The position numbers were made by a program, and so were the translations under genes. The notes under the pieces are model-generated. The model saw only the letters and a list, made by a program, of their open reading frames with translations. It had not been told where the DNA came from and ran no database searches. From the NCBI GenBank assembly GCA_047495785.1, contig JBLDXI010000045.1:861869-925868 (forward strand): a stretch of 64,000 nucleotides of DNA. The letters run 5' to 3'. Source of the DNA: Lepidodermella squamata (Eukaryota; Gastrotricha). Each line of letters opens with the position of its first letter. Position 1 is the first letter of the stretch. This document shows, one piece after another, positions 30,907-40,569 of this stretch.

Positions 30907-33159
30907 CTAGAACAGAACTTGGAAACAGCCGAGTTTCTTACGAATTTGATCATACAGACCACAAGCTATATCATCAATTGTTTTGCGCATCATCTTCGTG
31001 AGAGAAGCGCAAATTTGAAGCTGGCGCTCAGACAACTTGACGCTGCTGCTTGCTTCGATAATTTTCGTTAGCATGATTGTAAAATTCAAAACGAACAGCT
31101 GATTCAGTCCTTTCTTGGCGTCAAGTTGATTTGGTCGATTCAACAAATTATTGATAATACCGAAAAATTCATTCATGAGACGAGGCCTAGATTGCAGTAC
31201 AACTTCGATCGGCAACAGAGGATCCGGGCCAGAAATTAACAGGGTGAAACAAATCGAAGCGTTGAGAAGATCCAACGTGTCCTCATACCACGTGGGCCCC
31301 AAATCCGTCAGTCGAAGAATCGATGTAGCAATTTTCACCAATGAACTCCGATATTTGGAGGCGATTCTGGCGCGATGGGCCGGATCTTTCAAATTGCGAA
31401 GAACAACAGCAAGGCAAATGTAACCATTAAGCACGGGGCCTTGTTCGTAAAAACTGAGGCATAACCCGAGCACAGTGTCGAATTTTGAATCAGTGAGAAA
31501 TTGCGAGAAAATCGAGTCGTTAGTCATACCTGGCCAGGCAAGAAACTTGACCAGCTGAATGACAACGCGCCTTAATTCTAGGTCACCTTCGATAAGTTTG
31601 ACATTCAGCGTAACAATGTTGAGAAAACTGGAGCAAAATTCACGGTTATTTGCAGGGACGGTGGCGTAATTTTGCGCCTCGATATCTACCGTGAAATTGT
31701 AGAGACCGATTAAAGCGGCACTTGAATAGTTAGTTTTCATCGGATTCGGCTTCTCCAGCTTAAAAAAGTTCAGGATGACACCGATATACGAATATACCGG
31801 GGATAATTTCAGGAACGCACCGGTTGGTTTGGACCCGCGATTTTGCCAAAGAATCGCGTTGATTAAAGGGAAGACATGCCGGTTAATGGCGCAATGAGTC
31901 ACGCTTTTACCGTCTTTCTTTTCATGAAATTCAACAACCGAAGCAGAAGCTATTAGACACAGCCGATCCATGGTCGGAGCAATTTTTTCATCGGACAGGG
32001 CCAAGAATTTGCCCCTCATTACTTCATTAGATTCCCATTCATTTAAAGCTTTTTGAAGAATAAAATGCGAGAAATTAGCTGCCGAAATGCCATAGCCACC
32101 GTTAACAAAAGCATGATTGACTGGGCCACTGAAAACCATGAGCATCGCAATTTTCGCGAACCAAGTCAAATCGTCGAAAATCGGCAGTTTTCGATTGACT
32201 CTAAACCTGGATCCAACACCCTTCCACAGAGGTGAGTCATTGTCAGCATAGGCTACATCTGGAAACGTGAAATTGATCCAACTACCGATAAGTTCAGCGT
32301 AAGTTCCTTCACGAGCAATTGCGAATTTCTTCAAAGCACCAGGTTTAGCGAGGCTTGATCCAAAATTAATCAGGAATTTACGAAACCACGGCTGCTTCTC
32401 CAATTTGCCAGCCAGCTGAGCGTCGAAGAAACACATCATCACCCGCATAGTCGAAAACAAATGGCCGAGAAATCGGAGTTGCGATGGGTTCAAAGTCACA
32501 AAATCGGCATTCGAGATCAACTCCGACAAAAACTGATTCTCCCCCAATTTTTCAATCAATAAAGAGCATTGTTGGGCGAAATACGAATGTATAGCCGGGG
32601 GTCTAGCTCCGAATGGAGCAGGAACGACGCGAAGCAGCCACGTGAGGTAGATCAGCCTATCATCAAGATTGTCTTTCGGAGTTGTCGATAAAATCAACTC
32701 AGCTGGTGAAATCGAACTCATGACACTACTGAATTCCGACGCATCGATAAACTTGTGAATTTCCCTTTCAATAGTTTCCTTCGCCTCGATTTTTATTTCA
32801 CGGATTTTGGCCATCGTGAAGAAAGCATAGGCCCGTTTCGAGTCTCCACTTTTGTGCAGCGCTTTGGCAGTGCGGCAATACAATTCCGAATCGAACCCTC
32901 CGAGCAAATCCGCGATTTCGTAAAAACAATTGACGACATCCCGCCAATTTTTAGATTCCTGAGCTTTCGCAGCTTTCTCTTCCAGCTCGGCGATTTTCTC
33001 GTTTCTCTTGTTGACTTCATCGTTACCACCAGCAGCTCTACGACGGGCTTCATTACTCAAGTTCAGGACGTCGCTGCTATTTTTCAAGCGATGGAACAAT
33101 CGACCAACCTCGTCAGAGCCTGGGGCAACATCTTTGCCGTAAATCAGCCGTAAATCCAT
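30907..33159 (-). CDS. P9: LIFG-PGS array paralogue, MDL/MEL subfamily
   Basis: Single exon, 750 residues from ATG 33159 (MDLRLIYGKDVAPGSDEV); the 10 codons upstream are excluded because the signature starts here and TATTTTAG ends 1 nt before it. RRRAAGGNDEVNKRN and the TPR-like NWRDVVNCFYEIADLLGGFD, ALHKSGDSKRAYAFF are nearly identical to P6. Further blocks: NPSQLRFLGHLFSTMR, WFRKFLINFGSSLAKPGALK, LPIFDDLTW and IAPTMDRLCLIA. The C-terminus is also close to P5 and P6. Function unknown; predicted soluble and helical. Confidence 0.85.
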   Translation of the reverse strand: MDLRLIYGKDVAPGSDEVGRLFHRLKNSSDVLNLSNEARRRAAGGNDEVNKRNEKIAELEEKAAKAQESKNWRDVVNCFYEIADLLGGFDSELYCRTAKALHKSGDSKRAYAFFTMAKIREIKIEAKETIEREIHKFIDASEFSSVMSSISPAELILSTTPKDNLDDRLIYLTWLLRVVPAPFGARPPAIHSYFAQQCSLLIEKLGENQFLSELISNADFVTLNPSQLRFLGHLFSTMRVMMCFFDAQLAGKLEKQPWFRKFLINFGSSLAKPGALKKFAIAREGTYAELIGSWINFTFPDVAYADNDSPLWKGVGSRFRVNRKLPIFDDLTWFAKIAMLMVFSGPVNHAFVNGGYGISAANFSHFILQKALNEWESNEVMRGKFLALSDEKIAPTMDRLCLIASASVVEFHEKKDGKSVTHCAINRHVFPLINAILWQNRGSKPTGAFLKLSPVYSYIGVILNFFKLEKPNPMKTNYSSAALIGLYNFTVDIEAQNYATVPANNREFCSSFLNIVTLNVKLIEGDLELRRVVIQLVKFLAWPGMTNDSIFSQFLTDSKFDTVLGLCLSFYEQGPVLNGYICLAVVLRNLKDPAHRARIASKYRSSLVKIATSILRLTDLGPTWYEDTLDLLNASICFTLLISGPDPLLPIEVVLQSRPRLMNEFFGIINNLLNRPNQLDAKKGLNQLFVLNFTIMLTKIIEASSSVKLSERQLQICASLTKMMRKTIDDIACGLYDQIRKKLGCFQVLF

Positions 33160-33189
33160 ACTAAAATATCTAAAATGATTGAATGACAA

Positions 33190-33937
33190 CTATGAAAATG
33201 GCAAAATAATAATTCCAGCAAATAAATTAGACAAGTAAGGCATTCCTTCTGGTTTACACCAAAATTTAATAAAAAGTAAGAATGAAGGTGTAAAATAAAA
33301 AACCACACAAAATGTCTGAATGAGTTTAACGCCCAAAGCAAGAAGAATCTAAATCAGCACGCGACTACACAGAGGCATGGACAAGCTCAGACTAAACAAT
33401 CTCAACGACATAGGAACTATTCAAGTATTACAATGTGAAACTTAATTGGCGTAAAATGGTCGAAACAAGGTCAGACCTCGGAACAAAATTGAATCGAATT
33501 TTTTGTTTGCATAAATAAAGCAATTTTTGAACTTCCCAAATCTCGATTGAACTTAACATTTCATCCGAAATCGATTTTTTACGGCCGTAGACGCGGAAAG
33601 TGGCAAACCCCTACGACAGATTTATCAATGCCGGTTCTTTTCGAAGTTTATAGTTCAGCCAATCTTCCCCTCCAGATAAGTTGACCCCAAGGTTCGGCAA
33701 CACAACGGCCGCTTTTAAGGATAAAAAAGGTGTTCATCTAAGATCTTCACCGTCACAGCTCAAGTTGAAAACCAAGATTCGCGATCCAATAAGTACTAAA
33801 ATACCTAAATCAAGATAAAAATATGAAATGGCACAATCATACATGGATAATTTTTCCAAATTAGGCAATGTTTCGGATTTAGTAATTGATTAGAAAAGCT
33901 GGAAAAGGTTTAAAAATCATTAGGGCACAAGTTGAAT
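33190..33937. other. Intergenic, no gene supported
   Basis: About 0.75 kb between P9 and S2 with no motif-bearing frame, RNA gene or obvious repeat. Confidence 0.5.
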
Positions 33938-35125
33938 TCAAGAAAGCAATAAGGCGTCAGGAAGGTGATCGAATTCCGAAAAATTCAGGTAATTCTTGAG
34001 AGTCATTGGTAACGGAAGCGACTGGATAGCGACTTGGCGATCAACAATGCCAAAAGGTAGAGTTTCGACAATAGCCTCTCGGCAAAGATCTTGCAAAAAT
34101 CGCGGAATTCTCGGAGGCTGATAATCAGAAACAGCATTGTAACAATGAAAGCCAAACTTGCGGGCCAATTCGCTGAAAATCGAAAAGCCGGGATTCGTGA
34201 TATAAAAATTGCCTTTAGCCCGGTATCCAGCACGTAGAAACAAGAGAAGCCCGTAAATGATTCCTTTCCTTTCAAGCAACGAGTCGCCTTTTCCAACAAG
34301 ACTGCGAACTACGTTCCAAATTTGATTGACAGGAAAAATCGGTGGTTTAGCAAAGGCGAATGCAAACAGCTCAGCGCATTCCGCATCAAACGCAGCCATA
34401 GTAGTAAGGCGTTTCATTATCGTAGCGAAAGCACTGTGAGATGAAAATGAGTAATTTTGCGAAATTAATTTCTTCATCACTATTTTAGCCACGTTCAGCC
34501 ATCGATTCAAATAACGATTTGCGTACGAAGATTTTCTCAACGCCTCCGCCAATCCATGGGACATGTAGATCATAGGGCAGAAGTGGCTGTAACCGAGTCG
34601 AAAAGGCACGTCATACTTGACCACAGCTTCGATGCCAGCAATCGACCCGGCCGTGTTTCTATAGCAATACGCCAGAAAACACAGCGGAAAGGGCCCGTCA
34701 AGGCATGAGAAAGCTTTATCCAGCAGCGCGTAGTTCTTTTTGATCAGGCAACAAATGGCAAGAAGATGAAACTCCGGTCCATATCGAATAATTTTGACTT
34801 CGCCCAGGTCGAAATAGTTATCATTCAATTTCTTCATCAAGCCGTTAGTTAAAGAATCATCAAACACTTGAGACCTTCGAACCAATGACATGGAGTTACG
34901 AAGTTGAAGAAAGTGAGAAATATCCAAGCGAAAAAGCTCGGGGTCGAAAATAATGTCAATCAAGTGATTTCTATCAGCAAGACTCGCAAGCTTTCCGGTT
35001 GAATTTGCGAAGATTTCTTGAAAATACCGACTGGCCGTGTTGCACAAATCATCTTGAAATGTCGAGTTGGAAATACAGCAGTCACCGCCGCAAATCAGCC
35101 CCTGGTGAAGTTGTGCTGTATTCAT
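33938..35125 (-). CDS. S2: SOCS-box protein, predicted cullin-ligase adaptor
   Basis: Single exon, 395 residues from ATG 35125, chosen because it aligns with the start of S3 (both have C-G-G-x-C-C-I at residues 12-18; here CGGDCCIS). The frame itself reaches 35176. Residues 343-382 form the best SOCS box in the window: BC-box FLQDLCREAI with the canonical Cys, then SLPLPMTLKNYL with LPLP, suggesting Cul5-type coupling through elongin B/C. The middle is helical and Cys-rich (LLAICCLIKKNY) and shares an LRAGY element with S1, S3 and S4. No ankyrin, SH2 or SPRY domain is recognised, so the substrate-binding region is of unknown type. S2 and S3 are neighbours 87 nt apart on the same strand and probably arose by duplication. 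Confidence 0.75.
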   Translation of the reverse strand: MNTAQLHQGLICGGDCCISNSTFQDDLCNTASRYFQEIFANSTGKLASLADRNHLIDIIFDPELFRLDISHFLQLRNSMSLVRRSQVFDDSLTNGLMKKLNDNYFDLGEVKIIRYGPEFHLLAICCLIKKNYALLDKAFSCLDGPFPLCFLAYCYRNTAGSIAGIEAVVKYDVPFRLGYSHFCPMIYMSHGLAEALRKSSYANRYLNRWLNVAKIVMKKLISQNYSFSSHSAFATIMKRLTTMAAFDAECAELFAFAFAKPPIFPVNQIWNVVRSLVGKGDSLLERKGIIYGLLLFLRAGYRAKGNFYITNPGFSIFSELARKFGFHCYNAVSDYQPPRIPRFLQDLCREAIVETLPFGIVDRQVAIQSLPLPMTLKNYLNFSEFDHLPDALLLS

Positions 35126-35212
35126 TAATAAACCCCTAGAATTGATCGATACATCAAAGTTATTTATCACCAACAAACAGCGAAGGACTACTTAGAAAAT
35201 TGTTATTATTAT

Positions 35213-36565
35213 TTAGAAGGATGGTATATCAAATTCTTTGAATAAAAGGTAGTCCTCGAGCGAATTTGGCAACTGGAGAGACTTGATGGATTTAGGACGA
35301 TCGAATATGCCTGAAGGCAGACTCTTCAAAATTACGATGCGCGAAATTGCCTGCAACGGTCGAGGGAAATATTTTGTCGCTTGGCCCAAGAAAAACATTG
35401 TATCTCTGAGATGAATCGATCTTTCCGATCTCAACGCATTGATTCGTTCCGTTACTTGACCGATATCAAAAGCTGAACTGCCAGTACACTCGATTAATAT
35501 GTAAAAAATCATGTTTTCATTCCTCCAAATGCGACTGCTGAACGAATTCTCCGAGGCGTAGAACCTTTCAGAGCGGGTGAAAACGTGGCAAAAATTTTGC
35601 ATCGGGTGACTCCTAGCGCCGGCCCGTAACAGCGGCAGCACTAAATTTTTGAAAACTTTGACCAGGATATCAGTCGAAAATTGCGAAGATGGGACGTTTA
35701 TGAAAGCCCACGCCAATAATTCAGCCAAGTTCGAATAGAAAAATCCATGAGAGCCTTCGAGATGGAAACAGGATTTGAATTTTTCAATAAGAAACTTGGT
35801 CAAATTCGGACTGAAAACGCTTAGACCGACGAGTTTTGCCAGGCAATTCGCAGGTTCCCTAGCATGTGACGCCAATTTTGTTAAACATCTGTCCCAGATT
35901 TGGACATCATTTTCAAAATGTGGAGGCCATCTTTGAATCCTGAGGCTATCGTGGAAAAGTTCAAGATAAGCATCGATGCTGTGAGCAATCGGGGCTTCTT
36001 CTCGTGGGTCCATTCCCATAGGTTCGTCTTCGTCCACATCCATCTCATTGATCTCTTTCAAGAGGGTCGTGTCGACATCGGCGTCATTTAAAATCAGCAC
36101 ATCAATGCCATCAGCCCACTTGGCGCGAACTGCGGATAGCAAAAGAGACTGAATAACGCATTTTGGAGTAGTATCCCCGACTGATACTAAGGCATCTAAA
36201 AGGGTTTCACGATCCTCGCAGCGGACAGCAAACAGCATTTTAACGTAGGCTTCGGCATTGAATTGTTCTGACAAAGCAAGATTTTTCGTTTGATTTCCAA
36301 TAACAACATTGTGATCGGTTAATTCGTTTTCAGCAAATGGTATGAGTACGATTGCGTTGCTAGTCTCAAATTCCAAATCTTCATCCAAAAATAAAACTTC
36401 GTCCTGTTCATGTCGAACTAATTCGGACGTGACCAATACACGACCGGCGATGTCGCGAGTAACATGGCTAGCGACTCGCGTTAAATCGTCGAAAAATTGC
36501 TCGGTTGATATTATACAGCAATGGCCACCGCAAACGAACCTTTCGTTGTGACCTTCAAATCGCAT
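35213..36565 (-). CDS. S3: SOCS-box protein, predicted cullin-ligase adaptor
   Basis: Single exon, 450 residues. It begins with MRFEGHNERFVCGGHCCI, sharing C-G-G-x-C-C-I and F-x-D-D-L with S2. An acidic stretch NEMDVDEDEPMGMD lies near residue 180. Residues 403-442 match a SOCS box: PLQAISRIVI (BC-box with Ser in place of Cys) and SLQLPNSLEDYL (LQLP in place of LPLP). The weaker box may reduce cullin selectivity. The rest is helical, with the shared LPLLRAG element around residue 310. A TTTTTTAG acceptor-like site lies about 30 nt before the ATG. It is the upstream neighbour of S2 and could be processed with it, since only 87 nt separate them. Substrate unknown. Confidence 0.7.
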   Translation of the reverse strand: MRFEGHNERFVCGGHCCIISTEQFFDDLTRVASHVTRDIAGRVLVTSELVRHEQDEVLFLDEDLEFETSNAIVLIPFAENELTDHNVVIGNQTKNLALSEQFNAEAYVKMLFAVRCEDRETLLDALVSVGDTTPKCVIQSLLLSAVRAKWADGIDVLILNDADVDTTLLKEINEMDVDEDEPMGMDPREEAPIAHSIDAYLELFHDSLRIQRWPPHFENDVQIWDRCLTKLASHAREPANCLAKLVGLSVFSPNLTKFLIEKFKSCFHLEGSHGFFYSNLAELLAWAFINVPSSQFSTDILVKVFKNLVLPLLRAGARSHPMQNFCHVFTRSERFYASENSFSSRIWRNENMIFYILIECTGSSAFDIGQVTERINALRSERSIHLRDTMFFLGQATKYFPRPLQAISRIVILKSLPSGIFDRPKSIKSLQLPNSLEDYLLFKEFDIPSF

Positions 36566-36910
36566 GAAATAAGAAAATCGGAAATTAATAGAAATCTAAA
36601 AAAAAATAAAAAAGCTCAATAAGAGGCAGAACGATTAGATTGGTTAAACTAATCGGTTGTTTTCAAGTAATCAAATAAGTATCGAATCCAGCTTGTAACT
36701 TCGGCGTGACCTAATTCAGTGCTTGTACGATTAGAATTAAAAAAATCTGCTCATCTTTCAAGGATCTCAAATTCCATCAACAAATTGGGGCAAATTATCC
36801 AATAAAATTTTAACAAGAGCAGTTTGTGAACATAAGCTTTTCAGCTCTCTCCGCAGCTGTCGCAGCTGTCAACACGTGACTTGTGAGCGAAATGAAGTGA
36901 AGATCCCGTT
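36566..36910. other. Intergenic, nothing recognised
   Basis: About 345 nt between S3 and the next gene's 3' end. AT-rich on the S3 side, with no motif. Confidence 0.5.
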
Positions 36911-38445
36911 CTACTTCGCTTCCTCGACACCCAACTCTTGGACTGGCATCAATGCAGCCTCGAAAGGTTCCGTGGCATCTCGGCCGGCTGCTGGTTCCCC
37001 ATTCGTGTTGCCGTCAAGAGCGCGGCCGGTAACAGCTGGTCGCGGCGGGCTGCGGCTTCCGAGGAAAACAGGCCCCATTGTGGTGACGTCTGCATCACGG
37101 CTGTTACTGGAACGGCCAACATCAGGCGGTACGAGGCCACGTTCCATGGCCCAACTTCGGAATTGCACGTTATCAGCCGCGAGTCTGATGACTGTTGATC
37201 TATAGAATTCCTTCGATAACTGAATGCGGTGAAACAGAAACATTACGAAGCTCATCAATGCTGTCTAACAACTTCCTACCATTCCATCCAGTTTATCAAA
37301 TTCGGCCGGTGTTCGACAGGAGCGAAACATCAGCTCAATACCCCGCATCATCGAGTTGCCGTCTGCTCGGTAGAGCGTCAACATCCCAGCGAGTTTCATC
37401 TCGCCTCTCTCGACCATCGCCGGGATGACGTGAGCATCGAGTGTCCGAGCGTCGAGATTCTTCAGCACCTGGAAACGAGCGCGTTCGGTGGTACATGTCG
37501 TTCGAAGTCTAGTGAGATAAATCTCGGCAGCTAAGCGGCTGGCACTAGGATCGACTTGCACCTTTTCAAGATAATTTTATTTAAAGATTTATATTGGTCT
37601 TAGTGGAACCATCGAATCCACAAAATCGCTATTACTGGACTAAAATTTGTTGAAGGAAGCGATTGGTTAGATTTTCCAGCATCTTGGCATGTTATTTCGT
37701 GGAAAGCAAAAATATCTCAGAAAAACGATGCTCGGCCCCCGCGAATCGATACCTGGAATTCAGGATTTTCTTTCTGTTCAAGAAATAACAAGCTAAGATG
37801 CTGGAAAATAACCAGCCCGTCGTCCTTTAGCAAATTTTAGTCCAGCCAATTGCGATTTTGTGGATTCGATGGTTCCACGAAGTTAGAGTTAAGTAAGTAA
37901 TTAATTAAGTAAGTAATTTAACTCTAACTTCATCGTGGAACCATCGAATCCATTTAATTAATTAATTATTAATTTAATAATTTAATTAATTTAATTAATT
38001 AATTACTTGAAATAAATGCATCCCGGCTTGACGGCATCGCGTAATCAAATCTGATGCTGAGCCTTGCAGAGGAACGACTTGCTGCAATTCGTAGAGATAA
38101 GTATAAGTGTTGTCCAAGCCGCCATTTTCCAGACGCTGGCCGAAAATAAGCAAATTGCCGTGGTTGATCATGTAAAGGTCGGCCGTCTCATCTAGCGGTT
38201 TTATGAGCCTAACGCCGACTTTTTTGGCAACACGAACCAACGTCCTTTAACGTAGAAAAATTGTACAGGTAACAATTTATGCATCAGCATTCAACTTACA
38301 AATGAAACTTGTCATCAGCCTCCGAGTCGTTGTTGTAAGCGTCAATGATAATTCTGTCCGAGGGACAGTTGGCGAACCGGGCTAAAACACACTGAAAGGC
38401 GTCGACTGCCATTCGAATCCTCACTTCTTTAGGGATTCCGGTCAT
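36911..38445 (-). CDS. Spliced gene of unknown function, GC-richer than its neighbours
   Basis: Four exons join in frame: 38445-38300, 38244-38007, 37561-37280 and 37219-36911, giving 324 residues. Introns are 55 nt (GTAAGT...AAAG), 445 nt (GTAATT...AAAAG) and 60 nt (GTAGGA...TTCAG). Without the last splice the frame stops at a TAG (37264-37262). The protein is not recognised. It has helical, Arg-rich segments (IRMAVDAFQCVLARF; LAAEIYLTRLRTTC; RFQVLKNLDARTLDAHVIPA) and a low-complexity C-terminus rich in Gly, Pro and Arg (about the last 70 residues). Exons 3 and 4 are visibly more GC-rich than the rest of the window. A gene acquired from elsewhere, for instance an old captured viral nucleoprotein gene, is possible but not shown. 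Intron 2 carries a foldback element. The start codon is uncertain; see the small frame just upstream. Confidence 0.55.
37603..37878. mobile_element. Foldback/MITE element inside an intron
   Basis: The 276-nt element starts GTGGAACCATCGAATCCAC and continues with AAAATCGC and ACTGGACTAAAATTTG. The right end, 37831-37878, is the reverse complement of the same sequence. Complementarity continues inward (TTTTCCAGCATCTTGGCATG at the left pairs with the segment near 37785-37810), so almost the whole element can fold into one hairpin. A further end copy, TGGAACCATCGAATCCA, is at 37936-37952. It lies in intron 2 of the surrounding gene, with no transposase. Confidence 0.7.
37879..38006. repeat. Palindromic and TTAATTAA-rich low-complexity tract
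   Basis: AAGTTAGAGTTAA...TTAACTCTAACTT forms a palindrome centred near 37905, flanked outward by opposite copies of the foldback-element end. It is followed by reiterated TTAATTAA up to the splice donor of exon 2. Probably a second, decayed element end plus simple repeat. Confidence 0.6.
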
Positions 38446-38497
38446 GATTTCTTAAAGATAAATAGCCACCTAGATGATGTCATTATGAAATTTATTT

Positions 38498-38695
38498 TTA
38501 ATCTTTAAACATGACGTAAAGATCCGCTTCGATAACTCGACGTTTGCTGATGACTTCTTTCAATTCTAGGGGTAAATGATTGTTATTTGCAAAATGAGTA
38601 GAATTGTTTAAAAAGTCCGGGCTGTCTTCTTCAGGATCATCAACACCACCTCGTCGATACTGAACTGCAGAGTCTCCACTCATTCTTCGCCCCAT
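38498..38695 (-). CDS. Small frame, possible 5' exon of the gene below it
   Basis: 65 codons from ATG (MGRRMSGDSAVQYRRGG...) ending VMFKD-stop; hydrophilic, not recognised. AATAAA follows the stop within a few nucleotides, which would allow an independent short gene. Alternatively it continues into the next frame: removing 51 nt between AAAG and AAATCATG would join it in frame to the gene starting at 38445, but the donor would be AT rather than GT. I cannot decide. An open, protein-like frame without ATG (38937-38746; NFYEIQVTEVGDEPEAG near its middle) lies further upstream and may be another exon. It cannot be joined to this frame by a GT-AG intron without meeting a stop. Confidence 0.3.
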   Translation of the reverse strand: MGRRMSGDSAVQYRRGGVDDPEEDSPDFLNNSTHFANNNHLPLELKEVISKRRVIEADLYVMFKD

Positions 38696-38746
38696 ACACG
38701 GTCAACTGATATCAATTATTCAACAAAAGTTACTCATTCAAGGTAT

Positions 38747-39143
38747 TAATCGATGAAATTACCATAGATACGGCTGGACACGAGATCCTCGAATACAAAA
38801 CGTCTGAATGTCACCGTTCGGCCATCTTTCAGGCCTGCCTCAGGCTCATCGCCAACTTCAGTCACTTGTATCTCGTAGAAGTTGGGTCGCCCAACAACCC
38901 CGTCGATTTGTCGACATCGATGCGTAACACTTACTTTTTAGCGTTGTGGATGAAATTTTACCGCTAAATAATTGAGCATAACCTCCGCTTCTAAATTCTT
39001 ATAAAACCGAAACAAAATTTAGTTTATTCCACGCAACCGGATACAAGCAATTGAGCGATTATATATTCAAAATATAGGAGGGTATCAAAATGGGATTAAT
39101 GCACAATTAGAAAACATTGAGATGTCAATTGAATCAGCGTAAT
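38747..39143. other. Ambiguous stretch upstream of the unknown gene
   Basis: About 0.4 kb. It holds the protein-like but ATG-less minus frame mentioned for the neighbouring small frame, and an overlapping open frame on the plus strand. Neither could be assigned to a gene. Confidence 0.4.
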
Positions 39144-40569
39144 TCACGACCTAGCAAACATAGGATCAAAGTCGAATAGGGCAACACTTTCGAAAGCTGA
39201 ACAGTCCATTTCGAAATCGACATCTTCCAAGTTCAGGAATCTCATCATAATCGGTGGCAAACCCAACTGTTGGATGGCATCCTGACGCTTCGCAAGGCCT
39301 TGAGGCAATTTTCGCAGGATTGCGCGCCGAGCAAGGAATTGTAAAGAAAATTGATAGGATGATGAGAAAAACGCCGGAATAGCAGCCGGTATCTCGACGC
39401 CCAGGTAACCGTGTTGAAATTGAAAATCCTCAGATGAAAAATAATCAGAAATAGTCGATTTCTTGACATTAGTCAGGTCGCATAACGAGAGAGCAAAACA
39501 GAATATCTTGTGGCAAAGCGTCGAGTTTTTCAACACATCAGATCGAACGATGAGCGTTATCAACCAAGTCATATCCGCATTCAGGAATGGCGCGTTTCCT
39601 TGAGACAAAAAACCAGCTCGAGCCAGGGGCAAGAAGCAAAATTTGAGCAGAGAGGGCGCTGCAGCTTTGATGGTCGGGTTCTCGTAAACGCGCCAAGATG
39701 GGTAGGTAAATTCCGAAAGCGAGACTTTATCACCCCGATCGTGGGCCATTTCGGCGATTTGGCAGAAAATTCGGTCGAAATTCGGGATGAAATGAGCGAT
39801 TTGCAGTAAATATCGGAGAAATTCCATGCAATCAAAGTCGGTGATTGATTTCAGGAAAGTTCCGATGAGAATATCCAACACTTTAGCACGATTCTCAGTG
39901 TCACTTCCAGACTTGAACTTTCGGAACCAGAACAGAAATAGCTCTGAAATTCGCAATAAATTAGAAAACATTGAAAAAAATGTTCTAAAAATTACGCTCG
40001 GGCCAACGCTCGCAACCGTAGTCTATGCTTCTACTCTTCAGCATCAACGGTAAATCACTTCGCCACAGTTTAGCGAGGGCTTCACAAATCTTGACAGAGT
40101 CGTCAGAAACTGGCTTGAAGCCGTGAAGAAAAGGCGTTTCGAAGAATGTCGTAACGAGCTCAGGTAAAACATGGGCCGGGACTTCGATTTTAGCATCGAC
40201 AATGCGCTGAAACCGCTCGTAATCCCTGCATTTAATAGCCAGCGACAGGGCAATGAAGTCGCATGGCGAAAATTCGACGTTTTCTCCGAAATTTGATTGC
40301 TCGATTTTGAAACGGTTCAGCTCGATGCAGCAATCGATGAGCGCAGGGAAGAGCCACGTGTCGAGCATTTTGCTAACGGATTTATCAACGCAGATCTGGC
40401 CGTGGAAAATGTTGTGGACTAGGTCGACACCCACAAAATCGTGTTGACATCGAAGTGATATTCTGCCGGCGAACTGGGGCCACTTCTCTTTGACCATGTA
40501 GATGATAAGGCGGCTGGCATCATCCAGCGATTCCCCGCCGATGTACGAATCGCTAGCGTAACGATTCAT
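39144..40569 (-). CDS. S4: SOCS-box protein, paralogue of S1
   Basis: Two exons, 40569-39996 and 39943-39144, joined in phase 1 across a 52-nt intron (C|GTAATT...TTTCAG|AG); 457 residues. Residues 389-428 form a SOCS box: BC-box SLQFLARRAI (Ala at the Cys position, as in S1) and QLGLPPIMMRFL in place of LPLP. The upstream region follows S1 throughout, for example FSPCDFIALSLAIKCRDYERF, IPAHVLP-like VPAHVLPELVTTFFE and SLLKFCFLPLARAGFL. Predicted substrate receptor of an elongin-cullin ubiquitin ligase; substrate unknown. An acceptor-like CTTTTTAG lies 24 nt before the ATG. It is separated from S2 and S3 by the GC-richer unknown gene. Confidence 0.75.

Noticed and set aside
37262-37264. Premature stop (TAG) in the GC-richer unknown gene as evidence for a pseudogene
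   Set aside because: A 60-nt GT-AG intron of exactly 20 codons removes it and keeps phase 0.
36876-37534. Plus-strand frames of 77 to 109 codons
   Set aside because: They are shadows of GC-richer exons on the minus strand, which splice cleanly.
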